This document shows, one piece after another, positions 42,685 through 52,972 of a stretch of DNA of 64,000 nt. Within the stretch, counting starts at the first letter, position 1. The number at the start of each line of letters is the position of its first letter. The notes under the pieces are model-generated. The model did not search any database. It was not told where the DNA came from and saw only the letters and a list, made by a program, of their open reading frames with translations. This stretch comes from Ophiosphaerella korrae. Taxonomy: Eukaryota > Ascomycota > Dothideomycetes > Pleosporales > Phaeosphaeriaceae. The stretch lies in NCBI GenBank assembly GCA_028456385.1, contig JALNQF010000107.1, positions 1-64,000 of the forward strand, written 5' to 3'. Both the position numbers and the translations under genes were made by a program.

Positions 42685-44804
42685 TTAAATCGCCAGGCCG
42701 TACGGAACGTATTCCAAACAGTTCACTTCCGCCTCAGCCACTGCTTGCACCGATAAACCTTCACCCCCGACCACAAAAACTAAATCAGCGTAAAAGCCCG
42801 GCTCACCCAACCTCTCCCAAGGCCCACAAAGCCCATCCCATACCCAACTCCTCAAAAACCCAGCTACCATATACAGCACCGCCGTCCCCAGCAACACCGT
42901 TTCCCCCTTCTCCCGACTAACCTCAATTTTCAAACCCCAACATGCAGCACACGCGCCCAGGAACCCCAGTAGTACCCAAACGTTAACATTCTGCATACCC
43001 GGAGCGGGAAAGAGTATTTTGCCTTTTGCGTCGATGCCAAAGTCCTGCAGCAAGTTCTTCACATAAGGAGCTTCCACTGCTCCTTATCCAGCGGAGCACT
43101 AACTAGCGAGCCGATGCGGCGCGGCGCGTTAAAGTGGCTCGACATATCGGAGAAGCGCGTGAAGAAGCAGGACGGCGCGAGGTGCGTGATGTTGAGGATG
43201 TGCAGGCTGGTTGAGACGTCTGGGTTCCTGCGCTTGCGGTTTTGGAGGGCCGACAGGTTCTGGTGGTGGGGGAGCCATTCGAGGCCGTGTTTGGGGTAGC
43301 GGAGCGTGAAGCTGTCGGCGCAGGCGAATGCTGTGGAGCGCTGGAGTGGGTTGGTGTAGAGTGGATCGTCGTTGGACATGCCTGGTTCTGGGGAAAGGGT
43401 TGCGGGAAATATGGGGTCGGAGCTTGGGCGTGTGTAGGCTAGATTGACGGGGCGCACGAAGAATACTGTTACCCTGCTGCCTGGGACTCTGAGCTGTGGT
43501 ATTAATTGCCGGTGAGACATTTTGCTCATGATGGCGTCTTCTTTGACTTCACTAACGACACATCAGCTTTCGGGGTAGATTTTATTGGCATATCTCACTC
43601 CTTACCGGATAAGGTACTCTGCTGGCTCATTTAGCCATCGTAATGGATCTCGAACCAGCTCCCCAAATGTCTTGTTGCCTTGCTGGATAATACCCCATCT
43701 GTCGTCAAGCATGTACTCAACATACTTAGTCCCTGGGTCCTGCAATTCATGCATCCAGGTGTAGTTGTCAACATTTAAAGGCGAGCAGACCCTACGCGAA
43801 CGAAACTGACAAATATGTTTTTCGTTGATGCCTAATACTTGTGCATCCTTCCAGCCAGTATCTAGTTCATATGCAGTTTCAGGACTTCCCCAGCACAAAT
43901 GCTTTTCAAAGGGGCAAGTTGCTTTGTGGCGCTCCTCATACTGTATCTTTGGTGTATAGAAGATTGAGCATTCTCTCCCTATTGGTCCCTCCCTATAACA
44001 GTTGTCTGCGTATGCAATAGCTTTGAAGATCAAATCTGTTTGAAATTCGTTAACAGTAGGGAAGATGGATGTGTTGACCATATGAACGGGATCCAAGATA
44101 TCTGGATACCACGCGCCTGCGTAAGGACTATTGGAGCGGCCTGTGTTGTGCGCTATCATTCGGTTTGTGAAGACGGCTATGAGTTGATTGCTCATTGCCA
44201 CCCCAAAATAAAAAACACCAGCGCCTACGACGGCTCCTAGTTTCCGGGGGTTCCTTCTAAATATATGGACTGCATTACGCCATCTTTGGTTTAAGCTGGA
44301 TCCTCGAGCCTTCGCTGTTGTCGGCAACTGAATTGGGTCGAAGAAAACATAATCCTTCAAGATTCGACGCAGGACCTGGTCAAGTGTCTTTTCTTCTGAC
44401 ATCACTTGGGCCACGATTGCAGCGACTGTGGCGTCAGTGGGAAAGTCTTGCATTATAATATCCACATCTGGGGTTTTATTGGGCCCGTACACCATCTCGC
44501 AAACGAATAACGCCGCTCTCCGAATGATCTTGTGGGATTGCCATGAGCTTACTCACAACAGAATGGCGACAATAGTTGTTATTATGAATGCACCTAGTTC
44601 CGAGAAGAGGATGTAAGGAGCTGCAGTATCTGTAAGCATATCTCGACTCATATGTAATCTCTCACTGACTATTGGAAGCATATTCCGTTCATGGGCCGAA
44701 TTGAATGCGGTTATTTGTCGCTTCTTGTCCCATGTTCGCTTCAGGTGATTCTTCAGCTCTGTAGGAAAAATGTAGAGACGTCTGATTCGGTCCCAGTCCT
44801 CCAT
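42685..44804 (-). pseudogene. Multi-spanning fungal membrane protein gene with a one-base frameshift
   Basis: The model complement(42685..43551, 43606..44517, 44557..44804) uses introns of 39 nt (GTGAGT...CGGAG) and 54 nt (GTAAGG...CTGATG...TTAG). It starts at ATG 44804 (MEDWDRIRRLYIFP). Hydrophobic segments lie at the exon 1/2 junction (LGAFIITTIVAILLAALFVC), in exon 2 (LGAVVGAGVFYFGVAMSNQL), and near the end (VWVLLGFLGACAACWGL; TVLLGTAVLYMVAGFL). Between them is a large, probably extracytoplasmic Cys-containing region. In exon 3 the frame breaks near 43060-43075: KEQWKLL in one frame continues as YVKNLLQDFGIDAKGK in another, needing one extra base. Overlap of the two frames is only about 19 nt, so no intron explains it. 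The product would be about 676 aa. Either a recent loss-of-function mutation or a sequencing error is possible. The family is common in filamentous fungi, with unknown function. Confidence 0.7.
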
Positions 44805-45348
44805 TTTATCAAATATCGTTAACTAAAGGGCCATGAAGTCTTCCGCAGTGTTCCTAAGCCGTGTGGTCAATGATTGGATCAAAACTCGGCGGGGCCTGCT
44901 GCATACTCTGCGGTTCAGCCACGAGGGGTTTTTCACCGGTATATCTCTTACAAATACCAAGACAGGGCAAATCGGAGGGCAGAACAGTATCGCTAGCGTC
45001 TCAGAGCTGGTATCACATGACGTATTCAAGTCTGTCACTCAACAGAAGCAAATTCAGCATCATAACAGCATGTAATTCACGCCGGCTACACCGGCAATTA
45101 TACGGCTCAACACGCCCTAGACCTAACCTTCACACCTCGCCTAAGCCGATATCGAAAGACACACAACATCTCTCCCCTCCATCAACAAGACCCAGCCTCT
45201 TCCATAAAACAACACCTCCCCCCCCCCAAAGCGCTTCGGCTGATAAATCCACATGGTATCTCGAACTAATATATTAAATTCACAAGTCTCCTTAAACGCC
45301 AACAAATGCAACAAGTGGCCTGTCATCAGTTAAAACTGAGCATCTCCA
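44805..45348. other. Intergenic, boundary between accessory-like and core regions
   Basis: No gene is visible. A C9 run occurs near 45220-45230. The left end should contain the promoter of the membrane protein gene and the right end the 3' UTR of the cohesin-loader gene. Confidence 0.45.
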
Positions 45349-48048
45349 TCATCCCGTAAGTTCGATATCCCCATCCGCGTCTTCCTCGCCCTCGGCATCA
45401 ACATCCGCGCCGCCTGTGAGTGTGGCAGGCAGCCTATCCTTTATTTCTTCGTACTCCAGCTGGGCTCTTTGGGCCTCTTGGATTAGGCCGTGGCGTTGGT
45501 ATGTGGACATGCAGAGGCCGAAAGCAACGGCCATCCACAGTGGTTTGAGATTGAGCTTCGCGTTTTGTCGGGTTGCGCGAATGGCTTGGATGGATTTCTC
45601 GCCGACTTGGTCGGCGAAGAAGGACTTAGTGAAGTAGCATAAGGCCATGATGACGAATTCGCGATTCTGGGTGCTGCGGAGGACTTCGTTGCCTTTGTTG
45701 GTGGCGGATTGCATGAGTGTCTTTTGGCGGTTGATGGGCGCATCTGGGCTAGAAATAGCATGTACAAGCCTGTAAGCCATGTGGATATATTGGTTGGGGT
45801 GGTTCTCGCAATACGGCTGTAGTTCTAATAATAACTGGCTAGTCATGTTATTTTGTGGGTGTCCTGGGCTTCTAATGATGAGCAGCTTGTTCAAAGCCGC
45901 AAGTATGGCGAAATCGGTTTTAGCATTCGAGGACGAACCCCTCTCTGGCAGACGCAACACATCCGAGGAATACATGCGCAAGGCAGCATGCATAGCCCCG
46001 TTCCTTTGGTCCATGATTGCGGACAAATAGGCCAAAGCACGAGCAAAATTTTCCTGGTCGTCAGAAATTTTGGCTGCACGTTTCCTTAGAATGGACAACG
46101 CATTGTCTGCATCTGCTTGTTCCTCTCGGAAGCACGCGATAAGACCAATGGTAAACATTGAATGCCAATCAAGCGTTCTGTTCCAATCCATTTGTGCGAA
46201 GGTAGTCGATATAGGCACGATGTAAGGTACGCGGCGCTTCAAAATGCCCGATGAGCGTTGATGTGCCTCCTTCATGTAACGGAACCCATTTTCATGGATA
46301 TTCCGATCTAAAGCGCTGATGTGGAAACAGAGTGCCAGGAGATCCTCTTTTGGTAGCCAGGCGAATACAAGCTCGTCCCGTCCATCGGAGTTCTTTCGGA
46401 AGATGCCGCCCGTATCGTAAGTCAGGCTCCCACCAAAGCTTCGCTCAATTAAGACAGTGAACCTTCCATCCGGGGAGTGAAAGGAATCGTTCTTCTCATC
46501 TATAATAGTCTCAACGAGCGCCTTTGATTTTTTACCATCAGGTGAGCCGCGCTGAATGCCACAAGCAACGTCGATCATGTCAATCAGCGTACCGAATGAC
46601 CCTAGTTGTTTTGCTGAGACTTGAAGCTGTAGACTTCTGGCAGCAGCGATAGCTCGCTGCGCCTGCTCTAGTCTATCTGAAGCCCCTGACCGCAAATGCA
46701 CCACCGCTTCTAGCGCACAACAAGCTACATAAACAGCTTTATCTCCTCTTTTCTCAGCATGTGCTAGGATAGCGTGTAATTGTTGTAGCGCCAAGACTGA
46801 CTCGACGCGCCCCGGTATTTGGAGCGCCAACGAGACTTTCAAAAACCGAAGAGCGTACACCCATGCGATGTGTTCAAAGGTCTCAGCTTCAGAGATTGGG
46901 TTATCCAGGGCCTTGAGAGCTGCGCGGTGGTTTGTCTTGAACTGGTAGCGTGCCTGGAGGTGTATGGAGGCATACTTCAGGTCCTGTAATCGACAGCGTC
47001 CACACAATGATATTTGTTTTGACAAAACATCGTCAATCTCAGCGGTATTGTCCGTCTCCTCTACCAGTAGACTGGCATACCTAAGCCTGAGCTTGGCCTC
47101 ATCGCGCGGCACCATACTGAAGTCCCGTAGCACGGTATGCATGCAGGCCATGCCGGTAGACATCAACTTGTAGTATTGTCTGACGTCAGCCTCTTGCTGA
47201 TATCGCACCACAGCAGCCCCTAAACCGCGTGCAGCAGCAATGTATTCATCCGCAGCAGAAAGCAACATGATGGAGAGGTCGGCAGGGAGCGCCTTCGGAG
47301 GAGGATGCGCATGTTTCGTTGGCGTGAGTTGGTGGGACGACGTGCGTGGAATGACAACCCGGGGATGCACCTTTGATTTGGTTGCGGAGTGCTGGACTGA
47401 CGGACTGCGTTGGCTCGAAGGAGTCTGCGACAAGGAAGGCACGCGCTGCTGAGGAGTTGACTGCTGCTGCTGCAGAGGGGCACGATGCTGACTCTGGTTT
47501 TGCACGGGCACATTCATGGCACGTTGCTGTGGCCGAGGACCATTTTCCAGGTGCGATTGCGGCGGCTGGCTTTGTTTTGCAATGGTGGGCGTGGATGTTT
47601 GCTGATTGTACGGGCGGCGGTCGTGCGACCCATCCGTGTGCGGGATTGCGCCGCTGTTTGTCCACTGCGCAGGTACTTGGACGTGACGTATCTTGGGTGG
47701 CTGCATCTGTTGCATAGGCGAGACATAGCTAGGGGCTCTTGCAGGTATCACGACCCGTGGTTGGGCGCGGGGTTGTTGATGCTGCGGGTAGGCTTGGGCC
47801 ATGGGCGGACACTGTTGGCTCGAGGGCTGAGGCATGACTGCCTGTGGGCGGCTTTGCTGTGGCTGGCTCTGCGGCGGCTGGCTCTGCGGATAGCCCTGGG
47901 GCATTTGCATGTGCATCTGGGGATACTGCGGAGGGTAGCCCTGCTGTTGGTAGCCATTTTGCTGCTGTTGCGGCGGCGGAGCGTAGGGCACGTATTGGCC
48001 GTTGGCGTATGGCTGCGGCTGCCAGTTGTAGTTGTGGCGGGGGTCCAT
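45349..48048 (-). CDS. MAU2: Cohesin loading factor MAU2/Scc4
   Basis: A single exon of 899 aa starts at ATG 48048. Residues 1-250 are Gln/Pro/Tyr-rich and low-complexity (YPPQYPQMHMQMPQGYP). From about 255 the helical TPR-like cohesin-load domain begins: LLSAADEYIAAARGLGAAV, KYASIHLQARYQFK, HIAWVYALRFLKVSLALQIP, LHAILAHAEKRGDKAVYVAC, and later MDWNRTLDWHSMFTIGLIACF. These match the Scc4/Mau-2 family. With Scc2/NIPBL it loads cohesin onto chromatin. The C-terminus is acidic (DVDAEGEEDADGD). The long Q-rich N-terminus is a feature of filamentous-fungal homologues; its role is unknown. The gene is divergent from the ABHD3-like gene. Confidence 0.9.
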   Translation of the reverse strand: MDPRHNYNWQPQPYANGQYVPYAPPPQQQQNGYQQQGYPPQYPQMHMQMPQGYPQSQPPQSQPQQSRPQAVMPQPSSQQCPPMAQAYPQHQQPRAQPRVVIPARAPSYVSPMQQMQPPKIRHVQVPAQWTNSGAIPHTDGSHDRRPYNQQTSTPTIAKQSQPPQSHLENGPRPQQRAMNVPVQNQSQHRAPLQQQQSTPQQRVPSLSQTPSSQRSPSVQHSATKSKVHPRVVIPRTSSHQLTPTKHAHPPPKALPADLSIMLLSAADEYIAAARGLGAAVVRYQQEADVRQYYKLMSTGMACMHTVLRDFSMVPRDEAKLRLRYASLLVEETDNTAEIDDVLSKQISLCGRCRLQDLKYASIHLQARYQFKTNHRAALKALDNPISEAETFEHIAWVYALRFLKVSLALQIPGRVESVLALQQLHAILAHAEKRGDKAVYVACCALEAVVHLRSGASDRLEQAQRAIAAARSLQLQVSAKQLGSFGTLIDMIDVACGIQRGSPDGKKSKALVETIIDEKNDSFHSPDGRFTVLIERSFGGSLTYDTGGIFRKNSDGRDELVFAWLPKEDLLALCFHISALDRNIHENGFRYMKEAHQRSSGILKRRVPYIVPISTTFAQMDWNRTLDWHSMFTIGLIACFREEQADADNALSILRKRAAKISDDQENFARALAYLSAIMDQRNGAMHAALRMYSSDVLRLPERGSSSNAKTDFAILAALNKLLIIRSPGHPQNNMTSQLLLELQPYCENHPNQYIHMAYRLVHAISSPDAPINRQKTLMQSATNKGNEVLRSTQNREFVIMALCYFTKSFFADQVGEKSIQAIRATRQNAKLNLKPLWMAVAFGLCMSTYQRHGLIQEAQRAQLEYEEIKDRLPATLTGGADVDAEGEEDADGDIELTG

Positions 48049-48617
48049 GATGGGCGTAAAGGCGTGAAGCGACGGCTCGTCACCACAGGTCGACAGATAA
48101 ATGCATTGTGGGCCGCGAAAGCGAGTTGAGGTGGAATGGCGATCGCGAAGTTGGAGGGCAGTCGCGACCGCGATAACCCTCGCGCTGATTGGCGGCTAGA
48201 CGCGCGTCTAGACAGCCACTTAGGCGGCGGCCCTTTCAACCGCATGCAGACTTGGGAGGACACGGGACGTGGAAGAAGTCAGCAGAGCTACTGCAACCTA
48301 GCCCTGGCAAGAGACTAGCTGCCTGCATGGAACTACCGCTTCGTGTGTATGCATGCTAGAGAACAAGTAGGAGTCCGGACATCATGGTCGAGATGCTGGT
48401 TGAATCAGCAATCGCGGACCGAGGTATTTTTTGGTGAGCGAGGTATGATTCCGCCTTTCTAGAAATTTTCACACAACCTTTTCTTCTTGCATACAATTCC
48501 AGTTAGAAACACATCCTAACGGCATAATAGAACGAGATACTTGCTTTCAGGCAGAGAAAAACAGCCCCAAACGGCTTCCCGATCAGCCCAAAGCCTCAAA
48601 ATTTACCTCAATCCACC
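48049..48617. promoter_or_regulatory. Divergent intergenic region between MAU2 and the ABHD3-like gene
   Basis: The genes to both sides are transcribed away from this 569-bp segment, so it must hold both promoters. A pyrimidine-rich stretch lies just before 48618. No recognised operator is claimed. Confidence 0.6.
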
Positions 48618-49996
48618 ATGGTCAACTTTTCCTGGATGCTAGGCCACGGCAAAACCACCTACACACACCACCAAGAACCCATCCACCTCCAAACCAAATC
48701 TGGCCAAAAAACCACCCTCGCAGAACTCGCAAAAGCCTCCATCCCACCATGCCGCCTCAACCCCCTCCTCTTCAACGGCCACCTCCAAACCATGTACACA
48801 GCCCGCACATACCCCGGCCCCGCAATCCACTACAAGCGCCAAATCTTCGAGTCCACACACTCCGTGTACCCGGGCCAATTCGCCGTCGACTTTGTCGTGT
48901 CCAAAGAAGCCGGCGAGCTCGCACTCCTGGCCGAATCCCAAGGCAAACCGACCGCGCTCCCCGAACGCACGACGAATTTTAGCACCGCGGAATGGGACGC
49001 TGTGCGCAGCGACGACGACGACTCGCCGATGCTGGTGGCGCTGCATGGGCTCACGGGCGGGAGCCACGAGATCTATCTGCGGGAGACGATTGCGCCGCTG
49101 ACGGCGGCGGGATGGGGTGCGTGCGTGGTCAACGGGCGGGGGTGCGCCATGTCGAAGATCACGACGACGCGGCTGTTCAATTCGCGCGCGACGTGGGATG
49201 TTCGCCAACTTGTTCTTGCGCTGCGCGAACGGTTTCCCAACCGGCCGTTGTACGGCATTGGGTTTTCGCTCGGCGCGAATATCCTGACCAACTATGTTGC
49301 AGAGGAGGGCAGCGCGTGTGTGCTCAAGGCGGCAGTGGCGTGTAGTAATCCATGGGATTTGGCGCTGTGCAATGTTGAGTTGCAGCGGACGTGGTTGGGG
49401 CTGGAGGTTTATTCTAGGGCCATGGGGCGGAATATGAAGGATTTGTTTGGCAAACACTCCGAGCAAGTCATGCAAAACAAGGAGATTAATCAAGAGGCTA
49501 CAAAGAAATGTAAATATCTGCATGAGTTTGACAGGCATATTCAGGCGCCGATTTGGGGGTATCCGACTGAGGGGGCGTATTACAGAGATGCCTCAAGTGT
49601 GGACGCGGTAATCGCTATTAGGATTCCATTCTTAGGTATCAACAGTGAGGACGATCCGGTATGTTCATTCTTATCATTTATGGCTACTGCATTACCGGAT
49701 GATACTGACAGTGTTTTTAGATCTCATCTAAAGCTGCTATTCCCTTTGAGGAATGCAAGAAGAACCCTTATACCGTTTTGTGCACCACAGATTGGGGTGG
49801 CCACCTTGGCTCCTTTCAGATTGGTGGTGGTAGATGGTTCGCTACGGCGGCAGCAGCTTTTCTATCCAAGATGCATGAGGAGATTGACGACGAGGCGTCG
49901 GAGATGGAGAGAAAGGGAACCAAGGTTGACCTGCCGGGCAAGAAGTACCCGATCTATGATCCGTGCCATCGCAGGTTGATCCTACCAGATGCATAG
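48618..49996 (+). CDS. Alpha/beta hydrolase, ABHD1/3 / yeast Eht1-Eeb1-like
   Basis: The model is join(48618..49658, 49721..49996), 438 aa, with a 62-nt intron (GTATGT...CTGACAGTGTTTTTAG, phase 0). The N-terminal motif NPLLFNGHLQTMY is typical of the family. The nucleophile elbow is GFSLG with Ser217, and LVALHGLTGGSHEIYLR forms the oxyanion-loop region. The acid is probably Asp345 or Asp346 in NSEDDP at the exon junction, and the catalytic His is His375 in DWGGHLG. The family includes yeast ethyl-ester synthases/thioesterases (Eht1, Eeb1, YMR210W) and animal ABHD3 phospholipases, acting on medium-chain acyl groups; the exact substrate here is unknown. Splicing is needed to reach the His: the unspliced frame loses it. 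Confidence 0.9.
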
Positions 49997-50092
49997 ATAG
50001 GTAAATGGCGGTTTGTAACGATTCGGTGACATCTGGGTATCATAGACTCTTAGAACATCAAATAGACTGCCTTCCCACGCTAATTCATCTCT

Positions 50093-50704
50093 TCATCCGA
50101 AGCTCACCCTCTTTCTTTGCTTAAACTTGCCGTCCTTGCTCTTCCCTCCCTTGCCCTTTGTCTCACCGTCATTATCTTCGCCGTTCTTAGCAGGCTCACT
50201 CCTTCTTCTCTTCTTCTTCAATCCTTCCTTCCTCTCTTCAAATGCTTTTTCCTTTTCATCCTTTCTGCCCTCAGCTTCTACTCTCTTTGCCTCTCTAATC
50301 TCCTCCAATTGCCTTGCTCTCATTATCTTGCTCTCAAGTTTGCCCTCCTTCTCCGCGTTCACTACGCTCATGATAGCCATCATGCTCGCCGGGTCGTCGA
50401 CGAATTTCTTGCCCTTCTTCACACCTTTTGGCTTTGCGATACCCGCCGGTATGATGCCATTGAGGAGGGGAATATCGAGCTCTTTTTCGGTATAGACGCG
50501 CTTCTTCTTGCGACCGTCAGACGTGCGCGATTTTGTTTTTTGTGCGCCACCGGGTTTGGCGAGAGAGAGCTTCTTTTGTCTGTTCTTGGAGATGCCTTCT
50601 GGCTTGCTCGCAGACGACTTTGATTTGGACGAAGATTTTGCGCCGAGTTTTGCGGATTTGCCTTTTGTGCTCGTTTTTGCCTTCGAAGGCTTTGTAGGCG
50701 CCAT
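50093..50704 (-). CDS. LOC1: LOC1-like 60S ribosomal subunit assembly factor
   Basis: The open frame runs to 50833, but ATG 50704 ([16 protein letters not shown]) is the first ATG and the natural start, giving 203 aa. The protein is extremely Lys/Ser-rich, with a central conserved part [20 protein letters not shown] followed by [20 protein letters not shown], then a basic helical segment and a Lys/Gly-rich tail. This matches the Loc1 family, nucleolar RNA-binding proteins needed for 60S biogenesis and, in yeast, ASH1 mRNA localisation. It is divergent from VPS68, 243 bp away. Assignment rests on the central motif; low complexity elsewhere limits certainty. Confidence 0.78.
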   Translation of the reverse strand: MAPTKPSKAKTSTKGKSAKLGAKSSSKSKSSASKPEGISKNRQKKLSLAKPGGAQKTKSRTSDGRKKKRVYTEKELDIPLLNGIIPAGIAKPKGVKKGKKFVDDPASMMAIMSVVNAEKEGKLESKIMRARQLEEIREAKRVEAEGRKDEKEKAFEERKEGLKKKRRRSEPAKNGEDNDGETKGKGGKSKDGKFKQRKRVSFG

Positions 50705-50947
50705 TGTAAAAGTAGTGTCGTTGGTGGAGGAATTGCGACAATGTTGCTTGAGGAAGTAGGAAACTTTTTTTTTAGAGAGGTAACTAAGGTCCAGCTCGGC
50801 GACTCTGCAAGCGCTGCCGACGTCAAGCGCCAAGTCTCAGCCAACCTCGCACGCGCAACACCAGGCACAGCTCAAACACCGGACTTCGCCAGCCCTTATA
50901 CATCTCTTAGGAACCACCGACCGCGCACATCCAAGCTCTCGAACAAG
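50705..50947. promoter_or_regulatory. Compact divergent promoter, LOC1 / VPS68
   Basis: Only 243 bp separate the two start codons, which face away from each other, so both promoters and 5' UTRs must be packed here. No specific site is claimed. Confidence 0.6.
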
Positions 50948-51579
50948 ATGGAGTCGAATCGCCTTTTCCGCTTCCCACGGCCTGCGTGGCTGAACAACAC
51001 CAACACAAGGACGGCCGGCGTCTACGTCGCAGGAGCCTTGGTAGGCAGCTTCTGAACTCCCTTGAGCTCGACATGCCATACTAATACGGATTTTGCAGTT
51101 TGCACTGGGATTCTACACCCTGATCGACATCGCCGTCTGGTCTAAATCTATTATGAACCCGTCCGACCCGCCGGTGCACATCACCTTTGTCGACTGGATC
51201 CCTGGCATCTGCTCTGCCCTCGGCATGCTCGTCATCAACTCGATCGACAAGTCGCGGCTCAGCGCCGATAGCTTCTCGTATAGTGGGAACGGTGTTGCAT
51301 GGAAGGCGAAGCTGGTTTTGTTCCTGGGCTTCGCGCTGCTCGCCGGCGGGCTCGCCGGCAGCGTGGTCGTTTTGGCGATGAAGTATATTGTCCCAGCCTA
51401 TATTTGGCCAACTATTTGGATGGGTGTCGGAAACGTGGTGGCTAATGCTTTGATCATGTTGAGGTGAGTTGTGCAATGAAAGTCCGTCAACGGATGTCAG
51501 GCTAACATGGCACAGTTCTGCTGTTCTTTGGGTCGCACAGAACATGGAAGACGAATACACCTACAACCTGGCTCTGTAA
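50948..51579 (+). CDS. VPS68: VPS68 (TMEM50/UPF0220 family), endosomal sorting membrane protein
   Basis: The model is join(50948..51040, 51099..51463, 51516..51579), 173 aa. Introns are 58 nt (perfect TACTAATAC branch, TTGCAG) and 52 nt (GTGAGT...CACAG). Four hydrophobic segments are visible: AGVYVAGALFALGFYTLI, FVDWIPGICSALGMLVINSI, KLVLFLGFALLAGGLAGSVV and WPTIWMGVGNVVANALIMLS. The C-terminal block VLWVAQNMEDEYTYNLAL is nearly the yeast Vps68 ending. In yeast it forms a complex with Vps55 in late endosomes and is needed for traffic to the vacuole. The VPS55 gene is the next gene here, convergent with this one. Confidence 0.93.
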
Positions 51580-52001
51580 ATCCGCCGTGGTCATGGAGGA
51601 GTTGTAATAGTGCTACAACATGCATTATTCAACATGCATTATTTAGCGGTGGATGGCCGCGCATTTACGCGCCATGCGTTGGATTCAGGAGTCCTTGGAT
51701 ATCTGATACTATCAATATGGCGTATTCATTTAAAGTGTACAACTATGTTCAAATCTTTTCAAATGTTCAATTACAAAGCATCATCGTGCCCCACCACCTG
51801 CGCTAATGATAGAGATCGTCAAGGATCTCGGTGTAATCGTACAAGAACGCTCACAAAAACTGTACTAGAAACATGAGGCGCATACAGGACAAGCTCAGCC
51901 TGGCATACGCTGGCTTGGCCCATGACAGGGGCTCCAATTCGATAGATCGGGGCAGTTCAACCAAGTGATGTTCGTGATCACTACTCGGTTCCGCCGGCTA
52001 G
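51580..52001. other. Convergent intergenic region, VPS68 / VPS55
   Basis: The two 3' ends face each other across 422 bp. No gene is visible. Short frames on both strands have no domain character. Confidence 0.5.
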
Positions 52002-52582
52002 TCAGAAATCCTCTTGCTCTTGGAAGAACATAGTAAAGCTGATGATGGTGGCGTATATCAGGAGACCACCGAAAACAGACATGGCAGCTGCGCCTCCAGC
52101 GATTTGCGCCGAGTGCCATAGCAGGGTTGGGAGGGCTAGCGAAGAGTCAGCTCTCCATTTATAGATGTTCTCAGTCGTCTACTATCATAGACAACATGTT
52201 TCATATCGTATAGAAGACATCTGGCTTCAGCTGGGGCTAACATACCAATTCCCATGACGACAAAGAAACCCGTCATGAATCTTCCAAAGTCGACGACTCC
52301 ATTTCCGTGGCTCTCCATGAAATCATCGTGGCTCGCTGCTCTTCCACATAGCCAGTTCGGTAATGGTGCGACTACGTATGTTGCGACAACCAGGAGCGTG
52401 AGGTAGTTGTGGTACAGGGCTGCAGAGAGAATGACTAGGAGAAAGCCTATCGCAAGGACCTAGTAGTTGCGCATGTTAGGAAATGAGTCTGGCAAGGAGC
52501 GAAGGTAGTGCTATAGAGCGTTGACAAGCGCTCCAGGCAGACGTACGAAGGACAGCCCTATAATGGTCTTGATGCCGGCCAT
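52002..52582 (-). CDS. VPS55: VPS55 (LEPROT/OB-RGRP family), endosomal sorting membrane protein
   Basis: The model is complement(52002..52135, 52246..52459, 52547..52582), 127 aa, the family's usual length. The first exon is 12 codons (MAGIKTIIGLSF); introns are 87 nt (GTACGT...ACTAG) and 110 nt (GTATGT...GCTAG). Sequence blocks VLAIGFLLVILSAALYHNY, VAPLPNWLCGRA, GVVDFGRFMTGFFVVMGI and LLIYATIISFTMFFQEQEDF match Vps55, with four membrane segments. It acts with Vps68 in late endosome-to-vacuole transport. Its divergent neighbour is the proteasome gene PRE5. Confidence 0.93.
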
Positions 52583-52972
52583 GCTGGGAACCGCCGGGGT
52601 GTATCGCGATTATCGAGAGTTTGACTAAGACTGCACACCGGCAGTATGTGTATCCTGGGCTTTCGGGACGGCGTCGCGATGTTACTAGGTTGGAAGTGGT
52701 TTGTCGTTGTTGGTTAGCCGCCTGTCGTGAGGTTGGATTTGGCGCTCGGCCGCAGGTGCCAAGCTCAGAGCTCCGAGAGCTGTCGTAACTTGAGCGGTGC
52801 CTGGGTCAACTATCAACAACCACGACCCCACCTCCACCGGTCCCAGTGCTCGACTCCCTTCTCTGGCGTTTCTTGCTCGACTCGATACACAGGGATTCCA
52901 TTCGAATCTGTGTACAGCCCGCTTTAGAGCACACAAACACACAGACAGAACCCCACAGCTCCCACCTTCAAC
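52583..52972. promoter_or_regulatory. Divergent intergenic region, VPS55 / PRE5
   Basis: The 390-bp segment lies between two start codons facing away from each other. A CACACAAACACACAGACAGA stretch precedes the PRE5 ATG. I looked for a proteasome-associated control element (GGTGGCAAA) and found none that I can support. Confidence 0.55.

Noticed and set aside
48639..49538. 299-codon minus-strand open frame
   Set aside because: Antisense to the GC-rich coding sequence of the ABHD3-like gene; composition is what codon bias on the other strand would give.
52583..52972. Proteasome control element upstream of PRE5
   Set aside because: No match to GGTGGCAAA or a close variant was found.
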